DNA of 64,000 nt from Talinum fruticosum (GCA_021018815.1 JAITYX010000022.1:1674001-1738000), one strand, 5' to 3'; positions 22,953 to 35,020 are shown, counted from the stretch's first letter. Notes: generated by a model from the sequence alone, not told the origin. Made by a program: numbers and translations.

Positions 22953-23900
22953 TCATAGTCGGACTATAGGGAATGAATAAAAGAAACGAACATAGTAAAA
23001 GGTTCATCCGAAAATAGTATACTAATTACATGAATTAGAACATATAATTGTCATATCAAATTTTTATGTTCAACTTAACCTTTGATTTATGTTGCACAAA
23101 TTTTTCTTTGGTAAGCGGGCCCACCTAAAATTAATCTCGCTTATATTAGGCAAACCCAATGAACTTAACGGGCGGAGAGGGGGATGTAAAGGCCCAAAAC
23201 TATTCTCCCACCACAATTTCCTCACACTGAGAAAATTGTTCCCCCTCCCCAGATTCGGATGGAGGGGGAGGAGGACAGGGTCAACGGTCACTGCACCATT
23301 GACCCCTCGACATATTGCACAATTGTTTCATGTCAATATTTCTCAACTCTACTTTTATTATTAGTTAGTCTATTCATTTTATTCACCACGTCAAATACAT
23401 AAAAATTTAATTTATATATTTAATAAAAATTTATTTAAAAGATTACACTAGTTTATTTTAACAGGGTTGATAAATATATATATAATTTAACATTTATACA
23501 ATAAAATTCAAATGAAAAGTGTCACACAGGATCTATATTTAATAGAAATATGTAAACATCCCTTGACATTAGATATGATATTTTGATTTGCTCAAAAAAG
23601 AAAAGTGATATTTTGATATATGATAATCAACACCCCGAAGAAATTTTCTAAAGAAGTAAAAAATTATAACTAAAATAAAAATAATAGAAGGGAATGCCGA
23701 CTTACATGTATTCAACAATGGCTGACCAAAAAATGAACACATTATCCCTCCCCCTCCCGGCGCAAGTTAGTCAACCCCACTTCTCTGATTCTCTCTCTCC
23801 TCCAGTCCCCCTCCCCAGAGAAGCCCACCAATCCCAGATTCACAATTTGAAAATCCAATTTACCAAAATGCCCATGCACAAAATGATATCAATCACTTGA
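22953..23900. other. Intergenic DNA upstream of the HD-Zip gene
   Basis: No gene recognised. It has a GC-richer patch at 23110-23310 and a pyrimidine-rich patch at 23745-23840. The last part is probably the distal promoter of the gene that starts at 24385. Confidence 0.5.
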
Positions 23901-23917
23901 CTCATGGGCAATATAGT

Positions 23918-23947
23918 CCAATGACAACCCCAAAAACCAGTATAAAG
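23918..23947 (+). promoter_or_regulatory. Core promoter of the HAT5-like gene (CCAAT and TATA boxes)
   Basis: CCAAT at 23918-23922 and TATAAAG at 23941-23947 are spaced as in a normal plant promoter. The predicted transcription start is about 30 bp downstream, giving a leader of about 410 nt before the main ATG at 24385. A two-sense-codon upstream ORF (ATG AAG TTT TAG) lies at 23968-23979, close to the predicted start site. Confidence 0.55.
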
Positions 23948-24172
23948 CACCCTACTTTCTCCTCCATGAAGTTTTAGCTGCAAAGTTGCCCTTATACAAG
24001 CCTATACACAAAAATTTGTGAGCGAGAAACCTTTTTTCCACCGCCGGCGGCCAAATTTTCGGCTACCGGTGGAATTTTGATCTTCCAAAAACATATACGA
24101 AATATTTTCAACTTTTTTGTAAATTTTTGGGGTGCCCAAAGACTTTTTGAGCTGGAAAACAATCTATTTTGC

Positions 24173-24262
24173 ATGATGGGATTTTGCATATGTCCCTTAG
24201 GATCACCAGCTAGGTTACTATGGAGCACTAGCTTCTTCCGCCATAAGATCATGCTCTTTTGA
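24173..24262 (+). CDS. Upstream ORF in the HAT5-like leader (candidate conserved peptide uORF)
   Basis: A 29-codon ORF in the 5' leader ends 122 nt before the main ATG. Its core reads LGSPARLLWSTSFFRHK. An in-frame ATG further up (24077) would give a 61-residue version. Arabidopsis ATHB1/HAT5 mRNA is known to carry a conserved peptide upstream ORF that represses translation of the main ORF. Position and size here fit that role, and the peptide looks composed rather than random. I cannot align it here, so equivalence is inference. If real, the nascent peptide would stall ribosomes and lower synthesis of the transcription factor. Confidence 0.6.
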   Translation: MMGFCICPLGSPARLLWSTSFFRHKIMLF

Positions 24263-24384
24263 TATTTCCTTTACAACTAAAACCGCGATATTTGTAAAGA
24301 AAAACTCCTCCAAACTTTGATAGTAATCCTTTTTTCATTCGATTAGAAAAGTTTTTCATCGAATTCATTTCCAAGCTAGAAGAT

Positions 24385-27300
24385 ATGGATTCTAGTCGTC
24401 TTTTCTTCGATCACTCTACTTCTCGCGGTAACATGCTTTTTCTCGGGAGTAATAACACCCTCTTTCAAGGTACCTTTTATTATATTCATCTGTACATGAT
24501 GTAATACATACTCTCTGTTTTTATTTTTGTTATACTAATTACATTTGAGCATATCTTAATAGAGATATAATATATAATTTTATCATTATTAGTAAAGACT
24601 ACCATGTTGATCATGCCATGAATTTTGAATTATTCTAAAGCACTCAATTGATTTTTTTATTTATTAAATTATGTACGAAGGTCCAAGAACGATGATAAAC
24701 ATTGAGGAAAATCCGGCGAGGAAGCGTCTATTCTTCGCCTCACCGGCCGATGACTTCATCTACGACGAGGAATACTACGACGAGCAGTTGCCAGAGAAGA
24801 AGCGCCGGCTCACTTCAGAGCAGGTGAAAAATTAATTAAAATTCAATTTATAATCTGATTACATAAAAAGATAATACTATAATAGAATTTCTGGCTTTCA
24901 TTTTATTTTATTTTCTTTCCTTTTTTTACATGAATATGAACATTATATGACAGGGGATATGTTCAGCATATTCTAATTCTTTGAGCCTTATCAGCATCAA
25001 ATTCGTAGACTAAAGAATTATTAATTTTGGACCGTTCATCTCGAATATGTATGTATATGATCATATGATCACAGAAAATTATTATTTATTATTTATTCTT
25101 CTAGTTTTGAGAAAGGTACAACAATTCACAATAATCATACCCTATTAGGCTAATCTCATATTAGTCAAGGAACGATATTAGGGAGGTACACAAGTTTCTG
25201 TTATGAGATATAGTGAGTATGCGACGGGCCTTTATGTCAGGTTTTCCTCGCTTTTGAGTCGTTATATTTCTATTGGATTCTCCGATATAAGGGTCCAATA
25301 GAGTGACCGAACTTATTATTAAAAAAGTTAGTCGAGAACATTCATAAAATTTAATTGATACTCAAAATTTACGGGTGTGCAATTGCCTAGAGTTGAATTC
25401 CAGTAGTTGACAAGTTTTATAATTTGGAGAGGAGAATGAAGAAAATTAAAGAAGCATTTGTGTGACGTGTAGGTGAATATGTTGGAGAAGAGTTTTTCGG
25501 AGGAGAACAAGCTGGAGCCAGAGAGGAAGACAGAGCTGGCCAAGACCCTGGGGCTACAGCCAAGGCAGGTGGCAGTTTGGTTCCAGAACCGCCGCGCCCG
25601 GTCCAAGACCAAGCAACTCGAGAGAGACTATGATCTCCTTAAGGCTTCCTATGATGCCCTTCTTCTCAACTATCAATCCCTCCTCAGGGAAAATGATGAT
25701 CTCAAATCTCAGGTTCTTTTATTTCTTATGCTTTCATTTCGTCCATTTAATGCAGCTTTTTTCCTTTTTGCGTATTACTTGGACTCTTTATTTTGTCTCA
25801 AATAGTCGCGTCGGATACTCGAAATACTCAAATATAGATATAAAAACTCGATGCTTCAATTTGAACCAAAAATATACAAAATTTTTAAAAAATTATCAAT
25901 TCCGATACTCGACACTTCAGCATGAATATGGTCAAATTCGAATAACATATATTTTTATATATGACTCCATCTGAATTTACTTCTATGTGCTATTGTTTTC
26001 CCCACTTGAAAAGTATGTTTGATGTAACCTTAATTTGTTTAAAGAAAAACATGCTTTTTTTTTATTAAAAAAGATAAATGTTAAAACAACTTGTTCACGC
26101 AATATCTCCACAAGTTACATAAGAGATGATGTTGGTAGAAGTATATGCTTTATGAAAAAGTAGTTATTGGTTATTTTAAAGTAATATATTTCATTACATA
26201 CACAAAAATAAAGTAATATATTTCATTATGGTATGCCATGATGATCATGTTATGTGCATATGTGGTCCTAGTTTAAACTCAAAATAACTAATAACAAAGT
26301 CCTTGTAAAATAAATATTTTGTGTGCCTTGACATTAAATATTTATATCATAGATCCGATTTATGGAACAGTTGATATGACATAATTTGAAGAAGAAAATA
26401 TATTTTTTTAAAAAAAGAGCATAAAGTAGCGGTTTAATTTTAAAAAATTTAAACAAAATACTATTTATAATAACTTGAATCTATAGACTCGGATACATAG
26501 TATAAATTACGGATACCTTATTTTTAGGAAAGGGAATCATATCTTTTTTTTTTTTAAACAGCGGAATCATATTTCTAATAGACATAGACCAATGACGGTT
26601 ATATGACAATAAGCTTATACATATAAATCATAATGACAATATTAAAACGTAATCTGAAAATTACATTTTAACATTTTCGTTGATCAACATATACATAGTT
26701 TCGTTAATCTTAAAATACCTGTATTTTAAGAAGTAAACAATCTAACTTAAAAAATACAAAAAAGGAAACATGGATAATGGACGAGTTTGGAAATATCCTA
26801 TTCAATAATTTTGAGCTAATAAATTTTCACACATGTAGCCCCTGATGTGTTAATGTTATCCCCATCATGCCATCCTTTGCCTCCCCAACTTCAAACCAAA
26901 CATAGGCAAACCAAAGTAACATTACTAAGCAATCAATTTCTTGCCCTTTTTTTCAAAATAAAAATATAAAAAAGTTATGAGACCCAAGAAAAATTCATTT
27001 TCGTTAGATCTCAAATAATTTAATTTAAATTACAAAATTAAAGAGACATGGTGTTTGGTGGGACCCATCTCATACTATACCTTACCAATACCCTCAAGTT
27101 GATCCCTACATAAAAGATTCCATCTTAGCGAAGCCCACTCCCCACATGTCAAGTCTTTGGATCCCCCACATTTTTTAGATTCTTTATGATTTATTTATAA
27201 TTATATAATCATTGTGCAGGTCAACTTAAGGTTTTTTAATTAAAAATACAATAAAATTTCAGTAGGAAATAATGATATGACATTTATATGAAAAATTTTA

Positions 27301-29383
27301 TCAGAGAACAAAATAATTCTAAAATCTTTGTGAAGTTTCTTATCATATAAATCTAATTCATGGCATATGGATTGTATGAAGAAAAATTAGATCTACTTGT
27401 AATCTTCCTATGTGAATATATAGATGACTATTTTATTATAAAAGCTGGCAAAATAATCTATTTTAAATAAAATATTGCTAATAACAAAATATTTACGTTG
27501 CCTGAAATCTTTCAATTTAGTTGGAGTTAAAAATTTATATATAATTATAATATAAAGAAATTCTTATTAAAAATGACAATCTATCAGAAGTTTAGAGCAT
27601 CCACCTCCAAAAAAAAAAAGAGAAAACTATAATATTACAAATGAAATAGTATAAATTTTGTAGTGAATCATATTAATTTAATGAATATAGATTAAGGAAA
27701 GAACTTATAAATAGAACTTATAAAATCTTTACGAAGTTTATTATCATATGGTTATCATCAATTGCGAGAAAATTTAATTATAAGTTGTGAGGAGAAAAAA
27801 GGGAGTACAGGACCTTTAATTGTATGAGAGCTCAACAAAATTTAAAACCGAAATTAAAATGAGAAGTTAGGAAAAAAAAAAAAAAGAACCGTCTCCTGAG
27901 AAGTCATACAAACAGAAAAAAGAGTACCAAAGAAGATTAATAACTAGCTTACCAAGGATTCAACTTATTCCAATCCATTTTACTCAAATTACTTCTGTCT
28001 AAGTTTTTAAAATCCTTCCCAAGTTTAATTTTAAAAAATTATTATGATATTTTCTTACAAATCTTATCACAATGACTAGTTAACTTTCAATTATTTTAAA
28101 TTTTATTTTATGTCAAATATTAAAATTTTAAATTTATTTTTAGACATTTATATCGCAAAATATAAACTAAAATATATAAATTTAGCTTGGTATATTTATT
28201 ATAACACTAGATTATGACCCCAAAGGACCAAAAAGAAAGGAAAAAAGGCCCTAACATCTACATGACCACATCAATATGTTGTAATAAACTCACCATGAAA
28301 AGAAAAGAAATAGCAAGAGAAAAAACATTTTACTTGGAATCTCTGATGATGGAAAAGAATATACGTTATGCTTTTTTAAAGAAATAAATTAATTAATATA
28401 CTCTTTTTCTTCCTTGGATCACCATTCACTATTCACTATTGCCAATTAAATTATTTTTTTATGAATTTAAAAAACAAATTTTGGGGAGTGGAAACCAACA
28501 AAGCATTTGTCTTTGTCACCTTAGCATCAAGCCAACCCAACAACTATTGTTTGATGGATTCTCCCAACTTCCACCCTCTCTCTATTTCTCTCCCTATGTG
28601 TGTTTTTTAAGAAGAGAGAGTTAGGTTTGATCTCTATAAGAGATTTGAAAATATGGTGTAAATTATAATATGAACTATAGCATGAAAAAAAAAAAACCTT
28701 ATAGCTAGGCCTCTATAGGATAGGGACAACCAAGTCAACATGTAAAGAACACCAATTTTATTCATAAATAATAAATGTTTCATTATTTTATAATTGTATA
28801 ATGTAATTAATTATACTAGTTATATAAAAGGACTTTTAGACGATATTTATCTGACTTTTAAAAATATTGGACACTATTATTACAATTTTTAAAATTAGCC
28901 CCAATAATTCAAATTTTAAACTTATCTATTGTTTTTCGTACTCCACCTAATTGAAGTGATTTTAAAGGTACTTCAAAAACCAAAAAACGGTTTGACTTTA
29001 ATTTCAAAAACTCCACTGCTCCACTACCCATTATCACCACATCAAATTATAATCACCCTAACTCAGTGGCATACTAAGAATCTATGACTCTCATCTCCGC
29101 CATGTCACCAATTTTCTCAATGTGGTGAAGAAAAATAGAGGAATTTAGGTAGATGCTTTATAATTTGTATTTATATATAGTCAATTTATGCCTCAAATTT
29201 AATAGAGAATTCTCTCATCATTTGCAAAATAGATGTTGTGCTCAGCTTAATTTGATAGGTCATGTATAGGTGTTTTGAGAATGAGTCGTCAACCTCAAGA
29301 ACAAAACAATGAATAAATCTAAAGAAAATAGGTTAATCAAGAAGTTCAAAATGTTGTCACACTCATACTTAATTTAGAAAGTC

Positions 29384-29458
<75 letters not shown>

Positions 29459-30235
29459 TTATATTGTGAATCCGACTTTTACAGAATTTAGTGACATCTA
29501 ATGTAAAGATCAGTTCTCTTTACCTTTGACTTAATTTGACAGACCACATGCAGATATTTGCATACACCACCATCATTTTGTATTTAAAATTTATGGATCC
29601 AAATTTATAAATCACGTCATATACGGTGTGAATATAACTTTTCTGCATGAAAACGGTGAAAATGAATTGTATAATATACAGGATTTGGACTCAATCTCTT
29701 CGGAGACATCCGATATATATAGACTATTTGGATTCAATTCACATCTTCCCCTACTACAAGTCTGCAACTAATCCTATGATTGTCCAACAATATACAGGTG
29801 CATGCATTGACTGAGAAGCTTCAAGGCAAGGAGGTGGATGGGCCAAGAGGCTCGACATCCGACCCAATCCAAGAACTTCCTTTGGATGGGCCCAACACAT
29901 TGGCCCAACAACAGAATAGCAAGGGAGAAGACAGGGTGAGCTCAGGGAGCAGTGGAGTTGAGAATGAGAACCCCCACCTCGACTTGGTGGTGGACAGTAC
30001 AGGGGATTCCTACTTTGACTGTCTCCCCCACCCCCTCCATGCCTCACCGCCGTCCACTCTGAGGAAGATGACATCAGCGATGATGGCCGGAGTGGCTACT
30101 TCTCCTCCATGTTCGACGTGGCGCCCGACCACCAGGTGGAGGATGAAGAGGAAGGGGCCCAAGACTTGGGGTGGTGGGTTTGGTCTTAAGCCTAAGTGGG
30201 GAAGGAACCCCTTTGCATGTGGATTATTTGAATAG
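24385..30235 (+). CDS. HAT5: HD-Zip class I transcription factor, HAT5/ATHB-1 type, with a C-terminal frameshift
   Basis: Homeodomain-leucine zipper I proteins bind pseudopalindromic CAATNATTG sites as dimers in the nucleus. Coding exons are 24385-24469, 24681-24823, 25473-25712 and 29798-30235, all with GT-AG introns. Residues 1-76 match the HAT5 N-terminus ([34 protein letters not shown]). The homeodomain is about residues 65-124, with VWFQNRRAR in helix 3. Leucines at 125, 132, 139, 146, 153 and 160 form a perfect zipper. Helix 3 has Ser120 where RARWKTK normally has Trp. After DSYFDC (residue 231) the printed frame goes wrong: the conserved acidic tail ending DLGWWVWS is in another frame, with its stop at 30187-30189. 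The printed frame runs to 30235 (301 residues). One missing C in the run near 30024-30036 would explain it. It could be a real null-tail allele or a sequence error. Confidence 0.88.
25713..29797 (+). other. Third intron of the HAT5-like gene, 4.1 kb
   Basis: GT at 25713 and AG at 29796-29797 frame a very AT-rich intron. No coding sequence was recognised inside. It carries an (AAT)n microsatellite at 29383-29457 and poly-A/T runs. The intron is far longer than the other two (211 and 649 bp). Confidence 0.8.
29383..29457. repeat. (AAT)n microsatellite
   Basis: About 25 uninterrupted AAT units inside intron 3 of the HAT5-like gene. Confidence 0.95.
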
Positions 30236-30394
30236 GTTTGCTTTTGTGCAATTCCCTCAAAAGTGGGAAATGTTTAAAAAGAAATTGAAAGAAAAAAAAG
30301 AAGAAAGAAGGTTATAATCTACATATATCACGTATGCATGTATTGATGATAGAACTATATTACCAAGTTATTCAAGAAATTAAAAAAACTAATG

Positions 30395-30400
30395 AATAAA
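30395..30400 (+). terminator. Candidate polyadenylation signal of the HAT5-like gene
   Basis: AATAAA lies about 160 nt beyond the printed stop, in AT-rich 3' sequence. Plant poly(A) signals are loose, so this is only a candidate. Confidence 0.35.
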
Positions 30401-31739
30401 AGTCCCTTATGTAGTTATAATTGTCACGTTTTTAACAATTCGTAACTTTTTTTGGTTTTAAAGGATGATATGAATTATAATTTGCTTCTCTCCTACCTCT
30501 ATTAGGATTTTATTATTAAAAATAAATAATCATAATTGCTATCTAATAGGCCAATCTCAAAGAGTATGAAATTATGAAAAGAAATTTAAATATAATATGA
30601 TATAACTTTAAAATTAGATTTAGATGAATATGTTGTAATATTTTACATTTGAAAAATTAGCTAATATTCATTTAAAAATCTTAAATTTTAAGGGGAAAAA
30701 ATAAAAAATGGCTCAACTAATGCATGGTCACTTGGCATGATAGTTGGGGTTCAACCATTACACAAAGAATTAATTTTTCCATTTCATGTGTTTTATTAAA
30801 CACAAAAGTGATGATCTTTTGGAAAGAATATAAAAATAACTTTTTATTAGTTAAAGCACCAGTTGCATTTCCCACCAAAAAGTTGCTAGTTTTGTCATTA
30901 TCAAAAATTGCAAGTTTTATGCCTTTTCTTTAGACAAGAAAAGAGAATTGAAGAATACTTTGCCCAAAAAAAAGGGTTCTCATGCACATTTTACTAAAAC
31001 ATCAAGATATTCATTTGAGTTTTCTGTCTTCTTTAAGAATAAATTTCAAATATTTTCAATTTTCGATCAACAAATATCAAATTTAATTAAAAATTACTCA
31101 TCAAAACACTAATTTATAAACTTTAAAATATCAATCTACATATCATTATAATATGACACCATCATCATGAAGCCAAAGGAGAAAAAAAAAGGCATTTGAA
31201 AAATCTCAAACTAACCAACCTACTACAATTGCTCCTTTTTTAAATAATTTTTTATTTTAAAATAATGTTTTTATTGTAGGGGTTGTTCTTCCAATGGTGA
31301 AGGTCATTTTCAATTTTGTTTTTCCACCACCATTTCATAATGGAGAACCAATAAACATGTGTCATTAGCAAATAAAGTTGATCCACTTCTTATGGCTAAA
31401 ACACAAAGGAACCAAATAAATGAAAAGCAAAAGGGGAATCAACAAGTGGCAATTTGAAACCCCCTTTTCATGAACCAAAACACAACCATACATATGTCTA
31501 ATATATAAGATATTTATCAAGAGGAATATTAATATATCACACATATGTATAAGATTGAGGCTGGGATTCAAATGTCTAGGGTATATTCTTTATAGTCGTA
31601 ATCGGTAAGAAACTGTAAAATGTTTTAAAGAGTTGTAGAGAAATTATAAGAAGTTTTAACAAGTTGTACGATAGTTTTAAATAGTTTTAAGGAACAATAA
31701 AATATCATAAAAATATAAAAACCTTTATAAAAATATATA
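30401..31739. other. AT-rich intergenic DNA, no gene seen
   Basis: No recognisable coding sequence or RNA gene. At 31600-31700 there are degenerate short repeats of 'agttgtaagaagttttaa', similar in style to the repeat at 58610-58850. Confidence 0.5.
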
Positions 31740-32407
31740 GGGATGTTTGGCAAAGAGCTTTTCGCCCAAAAAAACTCTTTTTAACTGTTTGACTGGGTCA
31801 AAAACTAATTGAATCGTTTGATAAAGAGTTTTTGGAATAATTTTTGATTGAAAAACTCTTTTACAAAAGGCTCTTTGGAAGAGCTTTTTGGAATAACTTG
31901 TTACAATTAATACTTGAAGTTATCATATTATCCTTTATATTTTGGTGAAATTACGCTAATTACTATTAAAATTATACTTATGTGTAAGATTTTTTTAATT
32001 CATATTTTTCACTTTTGGAGCAATAGTAGAGGATGATTATGAATATTTAACTTAATAATTTAGTCTATCATAATAAATAAATAATTTTGTCACATAAATG
32101 TCAAATATATTATTAAAAATGAACTTAAAAAAGATATGCATAATTAAAATTGTATAGAAAGTATAAATGTAATTTTATATATCTCATAATTCTTAATTAA
32201 TATTGAGAAGAAATATGAATATAGAATAAAAATAATTATAATGTAGAAAACAGTTAATGAAATTGAGCTATAGGCATAAATGAAATTTCACCAAACAGAC
32301 TTTGTTAGAAACAATTAATTTTACAAAATACTTTTTCCTCAAACAGACTAATGTAAACGAGTTAAATCAAACAGTTAACACCTAATAGCTGGTTGCCAAA
32401 CAAAGCC
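31740..32407 (-). mobile_element. Non-autonomous hAT-like element, second copy of the family at 22236
   Basis: The left end GGGATGTTTGGCAAAGAGC and the inverted right end GGCTTTGTTTGGCAACCAGC form short imperfect inverted ends. Internal sequence at 32268-32345 (AATGAAATTTCACCAAACAG, CCTCAAACAG) is the reverse complement of 22320-22380, which shows the family link and the opposite orientation. No transposase is present. Confidence 0.55.
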
Positions 32408-32958
32408 ATGGACTTTATATGCTTTTTTTGGAAGTCTAAAATAGCAGCATGTAACTAATAAAGTGGTAACCGAGGTGATAGTGACATCACCCATGTAAGG
32501 AAGATAATACAAGTTTCAATTCCTGGAAACACACTTATTGGGAGAGATTTTACCTTAAACGTTTACGGTCCAAAATGGATTATACTCTTAATCAAACAAA
32601 AGAAAAATAAAAATAAAAATAAAAAGTAGCATATATTATATAAAATCCAGATATGTCTAACTTTATTTTTATCTTCATGCAAGATGAAATTTGGACATTT
32701 TTTCATTAGCAAATACCAAGGATTCTAACTTTCCATTGCCTTCAAATATACTCAATATTTGCAAACACAAAGCTGGTCTCCCTTTCCCTCGCTAGTTGTT
32801 GTGATCTTCTCACCCCCAAAATTTCACCCTTACGAAAAAGTGTAGAAAAATTGAATTTGAGTTTCCCACTCTTCCCCAAGACTATCACTATCATCATCCT
32901 TTCCTTCCAACTCTTCTCCAAACTTAACTCTTAAGTACCAAAAAGAATAGGTAGGGTA
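32408..32958. other. Intergenic DNA, no gene seen
   Basis: AT-rich sequence without recognisable features. A pyrimidine-rich patch lies at 32770-32930. Confidence 0.5.
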
Positions 32959-33236
32959 CACTACAACACTCCGCCTAATTAGAGAACGAATTTAGAGACC
33001 GAAAAGAAATTGGCCTCCGATGTTAGTTAGAGACCGAAGTTAGAGACGAAGGAACCGCGTCTCCATTTGAGACCAAGATTTGCGACCAAAATGTCAAATG
33101 GACTCTATTTGAGACACATTTATAGACCGAAAAAATTTGAGTTAAACATATAATAAATTTAGAGACCGAGTTCAATTTTCGTTTCAATTAGAGACTAAAA
33201 TTGTTTCGATCTCTAAAATTTTAGTCTCTAATTAGC
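32959..33236 (+). mobile_element. CACTA-type (En/Spm) terminal fragment
   Basis: CACTACAACAC at 32959 is the classic CACTA terminus. It is followed by the dense subterminal repeats expected of the group: many copies of TTAGAGACCGAA and its variants or inverse (33000-33230). No second CACTA end and no transposase are seen, so this is either one end of a truncated element or a very short internally deleted copy. Confidence 0.65.
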
Positions 33237-33739
33237 ATCAAAGGCAATCCCCATTCACTACGTAATATACAAGCTTACTTTATCCGGCTTATGCATGTGT
33301 AAGATATGATAAATTTAGGATCACATCTTGTCAAAAAAGATTGAGGACATATTGTATTGGTTGTTTAATAAACTAGGGTTAGACCCCGTCTATGCAAGGG
33401 TATTAATTAATTTTTTAATAATTTAATTAATTATTTTTTAATTTAATTTTTTCTAATTAATTTATAACAATAAAAATTAATTATAAGTTAAACAATAGTT
33501 TTTTTTTCAAGTAAAAATAATTGATATATTAGATTATATAATTTATTATAAATAATAAATAGATATGTCTCTTTATTTTTTTCTATTTTTGTTAATATAC
33601 TTTTTATTCTTAATGTCCGTTATATTTAATGTTAATGTGAATAGTCCTAACACTAAATTGAATTTAAATTGTACTGAATTTACCTATTTGACATCTACAT
33701 AACATCCTATATGTCGCTCATACATTACTTCAACTCAAC

Positions 33740-33743
<4 letters not shown>
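33237..33743. other. AT-rich intergenic DNA, no gene seen
   Basis: Extremely AT-rich, with short AATTAATT-type runs. Nothing recognisable. Confidence 0.5.

Positions 33744-33799
<56 letters not shown>
33744..33799. repeat. (TA)n microsatellite
   Basis: About 56 bp of AT dinucleotides. Confidence 0.95.
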
Positions 33800-33800
<1 letters not shown>

Positions 33801-34260
33801 CGGGAAGCGAGGGGACAAATTAATTTAACAAATTGATTTTTCAAAAACAAAAGATTGAAACAGGAATTTGAAATAATCAAACGAAAGTAATTGAAATATA
33901 AAAGAAGATAATGAATCAAAACTTACTTTGATTGATATTTGAAAATTGATACAAGATTTGGAATAAGGCTCTCGAGAGAGGTTGGATACAAAGAGTAAGG
34001 GATAGAAGGCAAGTGTTTGCTTGTGTAAGTAAGCAAGTGATTTTGGTGATTTTGCGATGCCTTCCTAATAAAAAATGAATACATATATATAGCGGAACAA
34101 AATGAATAAACGTCGCACACTTGGACGGTTCGGAATCTTGATGGAAATGGAATCTTGATCTTGATAAAATCTTCCGACAATGTTGAATTATTGAAACGAG
34201 TCTCGATTAGACCAAAAGTATGAATAGTGGATGATGAATCATCTTATCTTGAACAGTTCT
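33800..34260 (-). repeat. Possible LTR or leader remnant of the adjacent Copia element
   Basis: On the minus strand a TATA-like CTATATATATG (near 34086) is followed by a leader-like stretch with CTCTCGAGAG. This fits an LTR promoter region, and it lies where the 3' LTR of the minus-strand Copia remnant (34740-38620) would be. No second copy is present to confirm the borders. Confidence 0.3.
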
Positions 34261-34308
34261 TGCCAGGTAGAAAGTTTGAACAGGAACAAAGATTCTTCCG
34301 ACAAAAAT

Positions 34309-34676
34309 CCATGAATGGTGAATAGTAAAATCCAAAAAGTCACATGGATTTACTATTGCCTTTTTGACAAATTCTTGCTCGCTCTTGATATCCTTGCATG
34401 ATTGTTACTTTTTGACAAAATGACACTTATGGCACAAGTAACCACTATATCTTCTTGATACAATATCCCTGAATAGTAAGTGAACCATGAATGGTGAATA
34501 GTAAAATCCAAAAAGTCACATGGATTTACTATTGCCTTTTTGACAAATTCTTGCTCGCTCTTGATATCCTTGCATGATTGTTGCTTTTTGACAAAATGGC
34601 ACTTATGTCAAATTCATGGCACAAGTAACCACTATATCTTCTTGATACAATATCCCTGAATAGTAAGTGAATAGTA
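34309..34676 (+). repeat. Two-copy direct repeat, about 180 bp
   Basis: Copy 1 (34309-34484) and copy 2 (34485-34676) are nearly identical. Each starts CCATGAATGGTGAATAGTAA, contains CACATGGATTTACTATTGCC, and ends GATACAATATCCCTGAATAG plus TAAGTGAA. Copy 2 has about 15 extra bases (CAAATTCATGGCAC). A reversed piece of the same unit follows at 34695-34760. Confidence 0.9.
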
Positions 34677-34694
34677 TTATCCACTTCCTTCCCG

Positions 34695-34760
34695 GGCATT
34701 GTATCAAGAAGATATAGTGGTTACTGTGCCATGAATTTGACATAAGTGCCATGAATTTGA
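34695..34760 (-). repeat. Inverted partial copy of the 34309 repeat
   Basis: ATTGTATCAAGAAGATATAG, TGGTTACTGTGCCATGAATT and the following 'tgac' are the reverse complement of part of copy 2 (about 34605-34655). The stretch can therefore form a hairpin with about a 40-base loop. It abuts the decayed Copia coding sequence. Confidence 0.8.
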
Positions 34761-35020
34761 CATTGTACCAATCTTGCTTTCCATCTAGCATCTTCAACTC
34801 CAGGAATACCTTCTTTTCTCTTGTAGATCCACTTAGAAGTCAATGCACGATGGCCTTTAGGAAGCTCACAAAGATCCCAAATCTCATTTTTATGCAAACT
34901 TTCCATCTCTTCTAGCATAGCCAAGAGCCAATTTGAGGAGTTTGGACATGAGATAGCCTCGGAATAAGTGGATAGCACAATACTTTCAGGAGTCTCTTGA
35001 GCAATAACTAGAGCACAAGT

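Noticed and set aside
30020..30235. Programmed frameshift in the HAT5-like gene
   Set aside because: No slippery site or downstream structure like known plant cases. A C-run indel or base error is simpler.
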